Shown one piece after another: positions 11,843 through 21,953 of a DNA stretch of 64,000 nt; within the stretch, counting starts at the first letter, position 1; every line of letters starts with the position of its first letter. The notes below the pieces were generated by a model. The model did no database searches, was not told the DNA's origin, and saw only the letters and a program-made list of their open reading frames with translations. Source of the stretch: Quercus robur (lineage: Eukaryota > Streptophyta > Magnoliopsida > Fagales > Fagaceae); assembly GCF_932294415.1 (NCBI RefSeq), contig NC_065542.1, positions 41,753,942 to 41,817,941 on the forward strand. Direction: 5' to 3'. A program made the translations under genes and the position numbers.

Positions 11843-12393
11843 AGATCAAGATCCTTTAGTCACAGACATTTCCTTAGTCCAGATCAAGGTCCTTTGGTCG
11901 CAGACATTTCCTTAGTCCAGATCAAGATCGAGGTCGCAAACATTTCCTTCTTCAAGATCGAGGTCGTGGACAGTTCCTTCATCCAAATCGAGGTCACAGA
12001 CAGTTTCTTTATCCAAGTCGACGTCACAGACATTTCCTTCATCCAGATCGAGGCCACAAACAGTTCCTTTGTCCAGATCGAGGTCGCAGATAGTTCCTTT
12101 GTCCAGATTGAGGTCACAGACATTTCCTTTGCCAAGATCGAGGTCGCAGACATTTCCTTCATCAAGATCGAGGTCGCAGACATTTCCTACATCTAGATCG
12201 AGGTCACAAACAGTTTCTTTGTCCAAATCGAGGTTGCAAACAGTTCCTTCGTCCAAATCGAGGTCGCAGACATTTCCTTTGTCCAAATCAAGGTTGCAAA
12301 CAATTTCCTTCATCAAGATCGAGGTCGCAGACATTTCCTTTATCAAGATCTTGGTCGCAGACAACTCCATTATCAAGATCAAGATTGATATGC
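11843..12393. repeat. 30-bp minisatellite, about 18 copies, inside retroelement 3' tract
   Basis: A 30-bp monomer is repeated about 18 times. Its core is GATCGAGGTCGCAGACA followed by TTTCCTTCATCAA. Copies vary at the CpG-containing positions (GTCGCAGA versus GTCACAGA, GTTGCAAA) and in the ATCAAGA/GTCCAAA segment. Because 30 is divisible by three, several frames on both strands stay open and give periodic peptides (for example SRSRSQTFP). Those are by-products, not genes. Tandem arrays in the 3' untranslated tract are known for Tat/Ogre elements. Confidence 0.9.
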
Positions 12394-12626
12394 CTCTTGG
12401 TCGCATCAATTATCAAGAATCATCTCCAAAGTTCATCAGCTATCAGCTAGGTCAACAATTTTCATTTTTGTCAAAGGTAAGGCACTAGTTCTATGTTCCA
12501 AAATTTTAGGTTCGAGGGCTAGGTAATCTTTGAAAATTCAACCTCAATTAAATCATGGCCACTAAAATCAATGTCTTTGTTTTACATTGGCATTCACTTT
12601 CCAAGCTCTGTCAATGAGAGGCATTC

Positions 12627-13490
12627 TGTAGACATTCGATTTTTCACCCATGATTTAATCAAGAAGAATGACTAAAGTGACCATCCAAGTACCCCAAAAA
12701 TCATGATTGCATTACATGCATTAATTCATTCATTGCTTATCATAAAAATAATCTTGGGATTCTAATAGTTGCGATGGTATGTCCGGTTTCCAAATCAAAT
12801 CGTTGGATTGAAAGATATCACATGATCAAGTTTGCACGGTCAGCATGCATTGTATCTAAGTAAAGTCGATCATACATGATTAATTTAAATTAATTCTGAT
12901 TAGTTAAAAAATTAAAATTAATTAAATAATTTTGTGATTGGTTGATAATTAGTGTTTAAAATAGAATTGCTTGTATAGGAGTAAAAGGGATAATTGGATA
13001 ACAATAAAATTGTGGATAATCTAAACTTTATCAAGATTTATTTTAGAGAATTTATCTACAAGATAACTATTACTGAAGAGATTTGAATTATCCAGAAAAG
13101 AGGTAAGAATCTTAGAATACGGATTGAAAATACGTCTAAGTGCAAGGCTCAGCTCAAGAAAACCTAAAAAAAGAGTCCAAAACACACTCGAGCATAAAAG
13201 TGTGTTTGGTGTCCAAAAGTACCATTCGGCACTTTTGGAGTGCCGATCGACACTTTCAAAGTGCTGAATGGCACCCTTTTGGGCTTTGGCCCAACTCTCT
13301 TCGGGTGCCGATATGGCACATCCTTTTCGACCTTTTTGTAGAAAGACGCATCTCAATTCACATTCTACTCATCATTGCTTATATTTTAAGCATTTTTTAC
13401 ATTTTTAACTTTTTTGAGTCAATAGTTGAGATAGAAAGTTATTTTTTGCAACTATCAATCTCAACCGTTCATAAGTATTGCATCAAGTAG
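12627..13490 (+). repeat. probable 3' LTR of the Tat-like element (end uncertain)
   Basis: A purine-rich stretch CAATGAGAGGCATTC is followed by TGTAGACATTCGATTTTTCA at 12627. That is the typical polypurine tract plus LTR start of large plant gypsy elements. The LTR carries CGGCACT/AGTGCCG-type motifs (13220-13320) also seen at about 7270. The 5' LTR lies outside the window, so neither the end nor the identity can be measured. The end given is a guess. Confidence 0.45.
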
Positions 13491-14403
13491 GTATTGCACC
13501 TGATCTCAATCCATGGAGTAATTATTACTATTTATCTATTTAGTGGTAACATTGAAATAGAACCATAAATTTGTATTTCACAATTGATACAACATAATTA
13601 GATAATTAAATGAAATTCTATTTAATCAAAAATTTCTAAATACCCTTATCTATAAACTTCTATTTAGACCCATGTGTGGCTGCTGCTTGAAAAGTAGTAG
13701 ACTAAGAATCATTCTTTAAAATAAAAAAATAAAAAAATAAATAAAAAATAAAAAAAGTAGTAGACCAAGAATTAATGTTCAAGTTCAAATACTTCGAACA
13801 ATTCTACTCTTACCACTTTCACGAATATACTTCTTGCTTGATTTTGGTGGGTCGTGGCCATTGATTTCTTTTTGGTCATGCCAATGATTATTCAAAATGC
13901 AAGTTTTCTATATAATAAAAAAAAAAAAAAATGCAAGTGTAGAAAATTTAGTCGTCTACAGCAAGATAACATATCTAAGGAAGTTAATGTTTGTTTCATC
14001 CATAAAAAAGGAAGTTAATGTTTGGGCCAAACATGTTCACGTTCCTTTTAAATGAATTGGGATTCAATTAAAGTCCAGCTTAATCTAACCCACTATTGAA
14101 AAAATAGATTAAGTTGGAACGTTGGATTCCTGAAATGGGTATTGAATTAAATATTAGTTTTGCTTTTGGGGGTCCAATATCAGAATCCACTATTTAAAAC
14201 GTGATTAGAACTGGGTTGTGTTTCAATTCCAAATGGCCCAATTTCGGAGGCCCTAATGCATGTCGACCTAAAACATACACTAATTTTAATAAATAAAATA
14301 AAAGAATATTTTGCTTTTGTTTTTTTTTTTTTTGAGAAGAAAAAGAATATTTTGCTTAACTGTTATAATTGTCATTATTATTAACTCTCTTATAAATATA
14401 TTT
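13491..14403. other. AT-rich intergenic sequence, nothing recognised
   Basis: No gene is visible. There are short A-rich repeats near 13715-13755 and 13915-13932. A short inverted arrangement around TTAATCTAACCCACT / ATAGATTAAGTTGG near 14078-14117 could be a remnant of an inverted-repeat element. Confidence 0.4.
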
Positions 14404-15255
14404 TGTTAGGACATATGTGGATATTGTTAGAGATATATGTTATGCAAATTAGTTAATCATTTGACAAAATGCACTTTACTTGTAATTGAGTAGATTTAGA
14501 ATGAGTTTAGTACTTCAAGGAACAAGAGTTCAAGTTTAGTATTGAAGTCATGCAAATCTGTCCAAAAAATAAGTGAAGAAGTGTTGTTCATTAAAGTTCG
14601 ACAGATCATATCTATCGAGATTTAATGCTGATGCTCGATAGTAGTTCAATAGAAGCTGTATCTATCGAGAATTACGAAATTTATATTTCATGCATATCCA
14701 TGCGTATTTGTGTAGAGTTTCTTTTCTCACAACTCTAGACATATATATAAGGATTATTTTAAGGACCGTCAAAGGTGATGCAAGGTGATGAAACTTGATG
14801 CAAAGTCATTATGCATGAAAATTGTGACCGGAGATAGAATTTGCCCTAATTCATCATATTCTCTCTAGAAGCTACTGCGTCTCTGTGCCAAGGGTTTTGT
14901 GATCAAGGAGCTTCCTGATCTTCATTGTTAAATGAACTGAAGAACCTTGCAGCCAACATATTCCTCAAGTAGGTGTGTTAGTCACGTACTGGGATTCATA
15001 CATTGAAAGAGGAGATTGTCGTTACATTACATGTCCAATTAGGTATTGGTGTAAGGGTTCAACTGTAGGTTGGTATTAGATATTGAGATTTCTTTTATTT
15101 GTAACCGCTTGTTTTGATAATAGTGGATTCTCAGGAGTAGTGACCTTAAATTCACCCGATGGGGTTTTGCCTCGGTGGTTTTCCCCATTCGTAAACAAAT
15201 CACCTATGTCAAATTTATTTTCCGCTGCATTTAACTTAGTTGGTGATTTTTTTTC
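14404..15255 (+). repeat. truncated copia-type LTR
   Basis: The stretch opens with TGTTAGGACATATGTGG and a second TGTTAGAGATATATG at 14425. It contains a long transcribed-leader-like section and ends in CGGTGGTTTTCCCCATTCG ... TTTTCCGCTGCATTTAA. From general knowledge this is the pattern of the 3' half of many SIRE-like plant copia LTRs. No primer-binding site follows and no second copy is in the window, so it is a solo or truncated LTR. Target duplication was not found. Confidence 0.5.
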
Positions 15256-16321
15256 TCTTTATTGCTGCAATGTTTGCTATGTAACTATTGGTGTTTTCCA
15301 CTTCTCCGAATGGGTTATATTTATATTGCCTGAAGTAGATCAACACCGACACCAATGGTCCATAGATGATAAGGACTATTAGGACTTTAATGACTATTTT
15401 GTGGCACCAAGAGAAACAAATAAACTGGGCGTTATGGTCGTCTCTCATCAGATGGTGAAAGATTAAAAAATTTGTCAGTATTTACATATTTTTGTACAAA
15501 AAAAGTTAAAATTGTTTATAAATATGTATTGTTATTAGCATCTAAATTTACATTGATACTATTCATTTTACATTTATTTTTTTATTATTTTTTCTTACCT
15601 ATCTTGTGAATGAATAAAGAAAGCAAGTAAATAATTGTTATTTTGTGTGAAAAAAGAATTAAAAATTAAAATTTTAATAAAATATAGTGTAAATCCCCCG
15701 AAAACTCTTAATTGACCGAAATAGCCTCAAAATCTCTAAAACGACTAACCTGACCCGAAAACCTCGAAATTGACCAACCTTGAAATAGTTAGAATGAGCA
15801 GTCAAATTGCGATACCTCGTAAATGGCCAAAATACCCCAAACATTTAAAATGATTTTTATACATGCAGGTATAGGATTCATCTTAATGTTGATGATGGAA
15901 CAGAGTGTGCTATATTTATTTTGTTTGATAAAGAAGTTGAAAAATTACTTCAAATAACAATAAGAGAATAATAAAACAAATGTGCAACTATAAGACCATA
16001 CAATTAGCATATATGATCTTTCATTTACTTTGACAAGAATATGTTAAATTATATTCAATATTTTATCGAATGAATGCAAATTTCAATCAACTAAATAAAA
16101 ATAGAAAAGCTCATTGGAAAAACATTTGTGCTTCAACTAAAGCTTAACGACTATAACTGGAAGGGAGGAATGGAATTCAAATATAGGAATTCATATTGTA
16201 TCAAAACAATCGAATAAAAGTATTAGCTCCATTAATAATAAAACCTTTTTGAAAAATTGAAACTTATACAAATTATACTACCTACATTCTTAACTTCTAC
16301 CTACTTTGATTATCATTAAAA
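15256..16321. other. AT-rich intergenic sequence, nothing recognised
   Basis: No gene is supported. Around 15690-15830 a loose repetition of GACCGAAA / ACCTCGAAA words occurs, too degenerate to define a unit. Confidence 0.4.
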
Positions 16322-17873
16322 CTAGTCGCTAACCCGTGCGATGCACGGGAAAGCTACCAATTTTTTCCAAATGATGTGACATTAGCTATTGGAATTCAGC
16401 ATCGATTGTTATTTTTCAATTTCATTTATTTCGTATCTTCCACAAAATATTCAATGCATTCATTATATTTAAAAAACGTTGAAGTAAAGTTGTATCCTCA
16501 AATAACTAAATATAAGAGTTTAATTTCTCTCTGTTTCAATTTAAAACCAAATTGTGCATAAAAGCAAAAAAATTTCCTTTGTTCCAATACGTCTTTAGTA
16601 CCAAAATCACAAATTCATTAAAACCAAATTGTGCATAGAAAATCTTAGAGATTGAAAGACAACTTTAAAGTGTTTTTTGTATCTTCTTCCTTTGTTACTT
16701 TGTAATAGTCCCTGAATAAGCCCTTTTTTTTTCCTTGAGTACAAATGTTGGAGTGAGTTGCACATTGGTTTGAACATCAAGTTTTTGAAATTTTGTACAA
16801 TCACTTCAAAAAATATTGTACAAACCCTCAATAAGATAATTACATTCACTTCGATGGACAGTATATCAAACAAAAGCAATTTTGATTGCCATATAATTTG
16901 ATATGGCACATATTTTTCAGTTACAATAATATATAGTCCACACTACCACATCTGTCATCCACGGACTCATAAAATCTAATGACTTGAAACTGGAGTTGAG
17001 AACATGAGAAAGATCTAGGATAACTTAGTACTCCATCAAATTCTTTATTCAACTATGGAACAGAAACATATATTGGCAAATGAAATAGCAAAGTATGAGA
17101 TTTATGTAATAAGCGTGAGAGTGAGAATAAGTTGCTATGACAATGAGGTGACTTACTTGAAGCTGAAGTTCCAAACCTAAGACTTATCTAAATGTGTGCA
17201 CAAACTCAATTACAGATACAAAAGAAACACAGCTAAAACAGCACATAAGAATTCCATTAGCGTAATCATATTTATAATGAAAGTGGCAGAACACAAAGTG
17301 CTTTAGAAAATACCAAGTCTTGACACATGGAACAATGAATTTTAGACTCGAATTGGAAACATCAGAAGAAGTAAAGGAAAATCCAATAATAAGAATTGTT
17401 AATATTACATAAAGTAGCCAATAAAGGTTGTGATGTTGGAAATCAAATTGTGATTAGACAAAAATGTACCACCATTACTGGAATCTCCGACCAAAAGTCA
17501 TCAAACTATATAAAATTCTGACCTAGTGACTGAAACTCAGAGAGAGAGAGGCAAAGTTTTGGTAGCTGTAAATCAAGAAACAGAATGTAGGACTTTCCCT
17601 GGGAGCTTAAGGGAATGTCTTCCAGAATATATAAAAACCAAACTGATCTTCATAAAATCATAAATCAGCATTGCAGAAAGAATTATGGATACAATTAAAA
17701 AGAATAAATTCAATTATATTAAATCATGAAATTACAACAGGCAAGCAGATGTCACAAACAACCAAATCGAATTTTACAAAAGAATAAAAAAATATAGATA
17801 CTGAGAACATAAAACAACAATCCAACAGAACCACTTATAAGCTTGTCTAACATACACCAGGAGTATGAGTAGT

Positions 17874-17954
17874 TTAAGCCTCAGCAGAACCACTTTTCAA
17901 AGCTCTCTCCAACCTTGCCTCAAATGGAGTAGAGTGCCAATTCACTCTCTTAGC
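17874..17954 (-). pseudogene. captured terminal exon of an unidentified host gene within the Helitron
   Basis: On the minus strand a GTGCAG acceptor is followed by 26 codons ending in TAA: AKRVNWHSTPFEARLERA then LKSGSAEA. The open frame, the acceptor and the composition (charged, Trp-containing, probably helical) differ from the AT-rich surroundings, as expected for a transduplicated exon. I do not recognise the parent gene. No convincing upstream exon was found, so it may be a single captured exon. Confidence 0.5.
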
Positions 17955-18663
17955 CTGCACACCCACAAAAACTTAATCAGAACACTACTCCATCCCCTAA
18001 AACAAAAATCTCACTAATCTTTAAAACCTCAATAATATATTTTTTTTTTTTTTTTTTTTTGCTTTTTGCTTGGAAATAGATTGATCATAGTTGATTTCTT
18101 TAGGTTTTAACAATTATGCATAAAATAGCATTGTTTAGGAACACAACCTTCTTTTTACAAATTGAAGTATTTTTTCTGCTAAAACTGATATAACTAAACT
18201 AAAATTCAAAAAAAGCTAAGTAATCCAAACTATTCTAAGTCTGAAATTGAAACAGTCAAAACATAAACCTACCAGCTGTATTTTTTCTGCACAAACTGAT
18301 ATAACTACACTAAAATCACAGAGGCAAACGTTACAATTCAAATTGAGAGAACACTAAAATAGTTAGAAATAAAGCAAACGAATACAGATGTGCTAAAAAA
18401 CCTAGATAGCAAAATAAAACAAAACTTGAAGGTAAAGCAAAACCGGATTGTTGTTAGATTTTGAAGGTTGGGAGGCTCTTCAATACATCTCCACTTTCTT
18501 ACAAAACCTGTAGAATTTTAATTTCTATGAGTGTTTCCCTGACTTCAACAAAAAAGAATAGAGAGAAAAAGGGGTTAGGAATTGAAATCCCTAAATTGAC
18601 AAAAAAAAAACCTAATTAAAGACGAAATCCTTAAATTGACAAAAAAAACCTAATTAAAGACAA

Positions 18664-18971
18664 TAGGAAAGCCACGAAATCGATGGTCTGAAGAAGTTTG
18701 TGGCAAATCGGTGGTTAGTTTGTGGCAAATCGGTGGTCTGAAGAAGGTGTCTGTTGGGTCTTGCCGTGGAGAGGGAGAGGCAGAGGATCGGGAAAGGTAG
18801 GCCGGATGGGTTGGGTGTAGGAAAGCCACGAAATCGATGGTCTGAAGAAGTTTGTGGCAAATCGGTGGTCAGTTTGTGGCAAATCGGTGGTCTGAAGAAG
18901 GTGTCTGTTGGGTCTTGCCGTGGAGAGGGAGAGGCAGAGGATCGGGAAAGGTAGGCTGGATGGGTTGGGTG
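18664..18971. repeat. two tandem copies of a 154-bp unit
   Basis: TAGGAAAGCCACGAAATCG starts at 18664 and again at 18818, and the two copies stay nearly identical through GGGAAAGGTAGGC. Inside each unit GTGGCAAATCGGTGGT itself occurs twice. Just downstream, GGCAGAGTATTCGTGAAAGG is repeated (about 19027 and 19070), so this end of the Helitron is repeat-rich. Confidence 0.85.
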
Positions 18972-19233
18972 TTGAATTGTCGTGGGTCTGATTGGCTTGC
19001 CGTGGGTGTTATTGAGGAGGAGCTGATGGCAGAGTATTCGTGAAAGGGAAAGCTGGGAGGAAGGTAATGGCAGAGTATTCGTGAAAGGGAAAGCATGGAA
19101 AGAAAAGGCAGAGTCTGGTAGGGAATGGGTTTATGACGTTTTTGTTTTTGGTTTTGGTTTTATTGTTTTTTGTTTTATTATTTTTTTTAATGCAGTGCTG
19201 ACGTGGAAAATTGTGGAAGCTTCAAAAGCTTCG

Positions 19234-19238
<5 letters not shown>

Positions 19239-19281
<43 letters not shown>
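19239..19281. repeat. (TA)n microsatellite at Helitron 5' end
   Basis: About 21 TA dinucleotides run to the Helitron 5' terminus. This could be expansion of the natural TCTATATA start. Confidence 0.9.
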
Positions 19282-19283
<2 letters not shown>

Positions 19284-21555
19284 TTACAAATAAATAAAGC
19301 AGCAAATTTTTTAACCCCATGAGGTACATGAACCAAGGGTATACAATTAAACACTAGCACTAATAATAAAAAAATTGTAAAATATATAAAAATAATGAAT
19401 CACATCAATACCAGCTGGCAATGTGGCTACTACTATTCTATGAAATTTACTCATTAATGAAGAAATAAAAACTTCATTATTTAACAATTAAAATATAATC
19501 TTGGCTCATTTTATTCAACATTTAAATTCAACTACATCCTCCAAATCTATTAAATTATAGATAAGTTACAACCCAAATCCATAATAGAACTACACAATCA
19601 AAGCACGAACATACAACATTAATTATTTTTTTAATTGCTGCTTGAAATTTACACAATTGTTGGAAGCACTTAAATTCAAATATATAATCCACATAAAGTG
19701 TTCTTATGAAATATTACAGTGCATTAGAAAAAACAAAGAAAAAAAAAAAAAAAAACATAGCTACCAAGGATATGTGTTCCAGTAATAATATAAATTACAT
19801 AAAAAATAAAGTTACCCTATTTAAAAATCCTATTTTCCAACATTTTATTTCATCTTTTATTATGTAAAGGTAAAATAACTAATGTGGATATTAAAAACTT
19901 TTCAACTACTTAAAATTATTTATAATTAATTTATATAGGAGTTTTGATAGTTTAGATACACTGTCTTTTGATTTTGATTTTTTTTTTTTTTTTAAAGGAA
20001 AGTAGCAATTGAATAGGTATGAAGAAGTAATTCAGTTAAATAGAGAGAGGAAGAGCTGAAGAACTAGATATTAATGATTGTTTCTGCTGTTTCAATATTA
20101 TTAATAATTTAATTATATGAGACTTTTGATAGTTCATATATATTGTCTTTTTATTTTTAAGGAAAGTGGCAATTGAACAAGTATTGTAGTGTAAAAGACT
20201 ATTTGGCTTAGGGAAAACATTAAATGTTAGCTATAATTGAAAATTTTATTAAATTCTATAAGGCTTGGGCTTTATGGTGGAGGGTATATGAAAGCTTTTG
20301 TTCACTTAGTCGACAATGAAAAATTATTGCTAATAACTAGAACAATCGCTAATCCATAAAACACACACAACACTATAAATTACAATCTTAAACAACTTAA
20401 AAATTACAAACTAAAAACATCATACAACTACACAATCGCAAAATGAGCATACAACATGATTGCAAATATTTTGTATAAGATCAAACTTCAAGGGGAAAAG
20501 AAATCCTTCTTCAGCCAACATAGAAGGGGACAAAAAAACAAAATATGGACTAACAATTGCACTGTTATGTGAATCAAATGATAAGGGAATACAATTACCA
20601 TTATCGATTCTAAATCAACCAAATGGAAAACAACTACTCCAAAACTATCGACAAATCTTTCAACATACAACTTTCGGAACAAACACATTTCACATCCCAA
20701 AAAACCAAGCATGCAAAAATATTGAAGTGGATCATTGGGATTGTGAATGTCCTTACCCTTATAAAAACAAGGAATTATAAGTAACATGTAAAATGTGTTC
20801 AATTGACTTGAAAATGTATAAATTAGTCAATTGAGTATGGTAGAATTAATATTAAAAAAAAAAAAAAAATCAGTTCTACTATAAATTATCCTCATTTTGT
20901 TTCAAATAGTAATCTCTAATAAAAAAAAAATTACACTTCCATGAACAAAAGCTCCTATCAGCATGAACAAAAAATATAGTTTTAAAACATTTGATTTTCA
21001 AAAATACAAATAACCAACTCTACAGCACTCTTATTTTTCTCACTCTCATTTAAGATATTTCTACCATTTCATTTTAACCAAATCATGTTTTGTATTCTAA
21101 ATTCTGCGTTTAACTTCTTTTACCACTTGATAAGGATTTTATTTATTTTTAATTATTTTTAAAAACTAAAAAAATAAAACCATTTAATCCCTGCAGTGTT
21201 CCATCAACGACATCAGAGTTATAGTTAGAGGATTCTCCTAAGACGAGCCCTCACATTTGACTAGGGGGTCTCATATGCATAATGCCCGAGAACATTCTGA
21301 GTCCTCAATATTGTTATTTTCTGCCTGACCAACCAAATTCTCTGAAATAAGCGACTTGGTTCTAGAGATATCCAGCATCCTTGTGTAGCCTCAACAAAGA
21401 TGATACACGCGGGTGTCATCCTTGCGTTGCCTCAACAATGGCGGGTTGGATGGTTTGGCACTTTTGGCGTCCTTAATAATTGCTAGTGGAGATGGAGATT
21501 GTGAAGCGTGGAGGTAAGAGTTGTTAGGAGTGCACGAGAAGGCGAAAAAACAATA
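19284..21555. other. AT-rich intergenic sequence with duplicated motifs
   Basis: No gene is supported. Two related blocks occur at about 19924-20020 and 20104-20190 (GAGTTTTGATAGTTTAGATA versus GACTTTTGATAGTTCATATA, each followed by an AAAGGAAAGTAGCAATTGAA-like string). A second pair is at about 19590 and 20428 (CTACACAATC...ACATACAACAT). An open frame at 20460-20780 (106 codons, rich in Lys and Asn) has no recognisable domain. At 20331-20346 ACTAGAACAATCGCTAATCC resembles a decayed copy of the Helitron end at 16321. Confidence 0.4.
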
Positions 21556-21560
21556 GAAAC

Positions 21561-21867
21561 TATCAAATAAAGAAGGCACCTAAAGCTGCTATTGAAGAAG
21601 CTGACAGTTCAGACAAGAGAAACAGGACTATTGAAGAAGCTGACAGTGCAGACAAGAGAAACAGGGGAAGTCAAGAAGTAAATGAACAAATAGAATGATC
21701 TGTAGTTTTGAGCATGTAAACGACTTGTAGTTTAGATGTAATGATTAGTGATTTTTTGTTAGCACTTTTTTCCGCTAGTTAGTTACTCAGTGGTTTGTAT
21801 ATATATACAGTTTAGTCATGTAATTCTGAGAATAAATGAAATCATTTTTCCCAAATCAGTTTTCACA
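21561..21867 (+). repeat. 5' LTR of the copia element
   Basis: 307 bp, starting TATCAAATAAAGAAGG and ending CAGTTTTCACA. Inside is an imperfect tandem duplication of GAAGAAGCTGACAG...GACAAGAGAAACAG. TTTGTATATATATACAG near 21795 is the likely TATA region, and AATAAATGAAA near 21833 is a possible polyadenylation signal. Confidence 0.93.
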
Positions 21868-21881
21868 TGGTATCAGAGCGC
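21868..21881 (+). promoter_or_regulatory. retroelement primer-binding site
   Basis: TGGTATCAGAGCGC immediately follows the LTR. The first 12 bases are the standard plant copia site complementary to the initiator Met-tRNA 3' end. Confidence 0.9.
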
Positions 21882-21953
21882 AAAACCTAGGGTTTTCTTC
21901 TAGAACTTTCTTTTCGTTTCTTTTTCTCTCTTCAAAGCTTCGAAGCTCCTGCC

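Larger units (their letters stand above)
1..13490 (+). mobile_element. Ty3/gypsy (Tat-like) retrotransposon, 5' part outside window, heavily mutated
   Basis: The window opens inside a gypsy-type polyprotein. In order it shows the end of a protease region, a long acidic linker, reverse transcriptase, RNase H and integrase (to 5036). A 7.5-kb non-coding tract with antisense genes and tandem repeats follows, then a probable 3' LTR start at 12627. The order RT, RNase H, integrase defines Ty3/gypsy. A long 3' tract with antisense reading frames is known for the Tat/Ogre group, which is why I favour that lineage. Pol carries many stops and frameshifts, so the copy is dead. The 5' LTR and gag lie outside, so LTR identity and target duplication cannot be checked. 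The right boundary is a guess. Confidence 0.6.
16322..19283 (-). mobile_element. non-autonomous Helitron, 2962 bp
   Basis: Read on the minus strand, the element begins with TCTATATATATATATA (5' TC at 19283-19282, flanked by A) and ends with CCCGTGCATCGCACGGG, a perfect 7-bp-stem hairpin. Seven bases (TTAGCGA) and CTAG follow, ending at 16322, with a T flanking. A 5' TC, a 3' hairpin then CTRR, and insertion between A and T with no target duplication are the defining Helitron features. No Rep/helicase coding is visible, so it is non-autonomous. It carries a gene-exon fragment and a 154-bp tandem duplication, listed separately. Confidence 0.75.

Noticed and set aside
11843..12393. CRISPR-like array
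   Set aside because: Monomers are contiguous with no unique spacers, and the context is a plant retroelement.
11837..12488. Several overlapping long open frames on both strands
   Set aside because: They arise from the 30-bp minisatellite, whose period is a multiple of three; the peptides are periodic and no frame is favoured.
13021..13490. Overlapping frames on both strands in the probable LTR
   Set aside because: No similarity to any family I recognise; they lie in a repeat and overlap each other.
20460..20780. Possible small gene of 106 codons
   Set aside because: No domain, AT-rich Lys/Asn composition, no ATG context or splice partners I could support.
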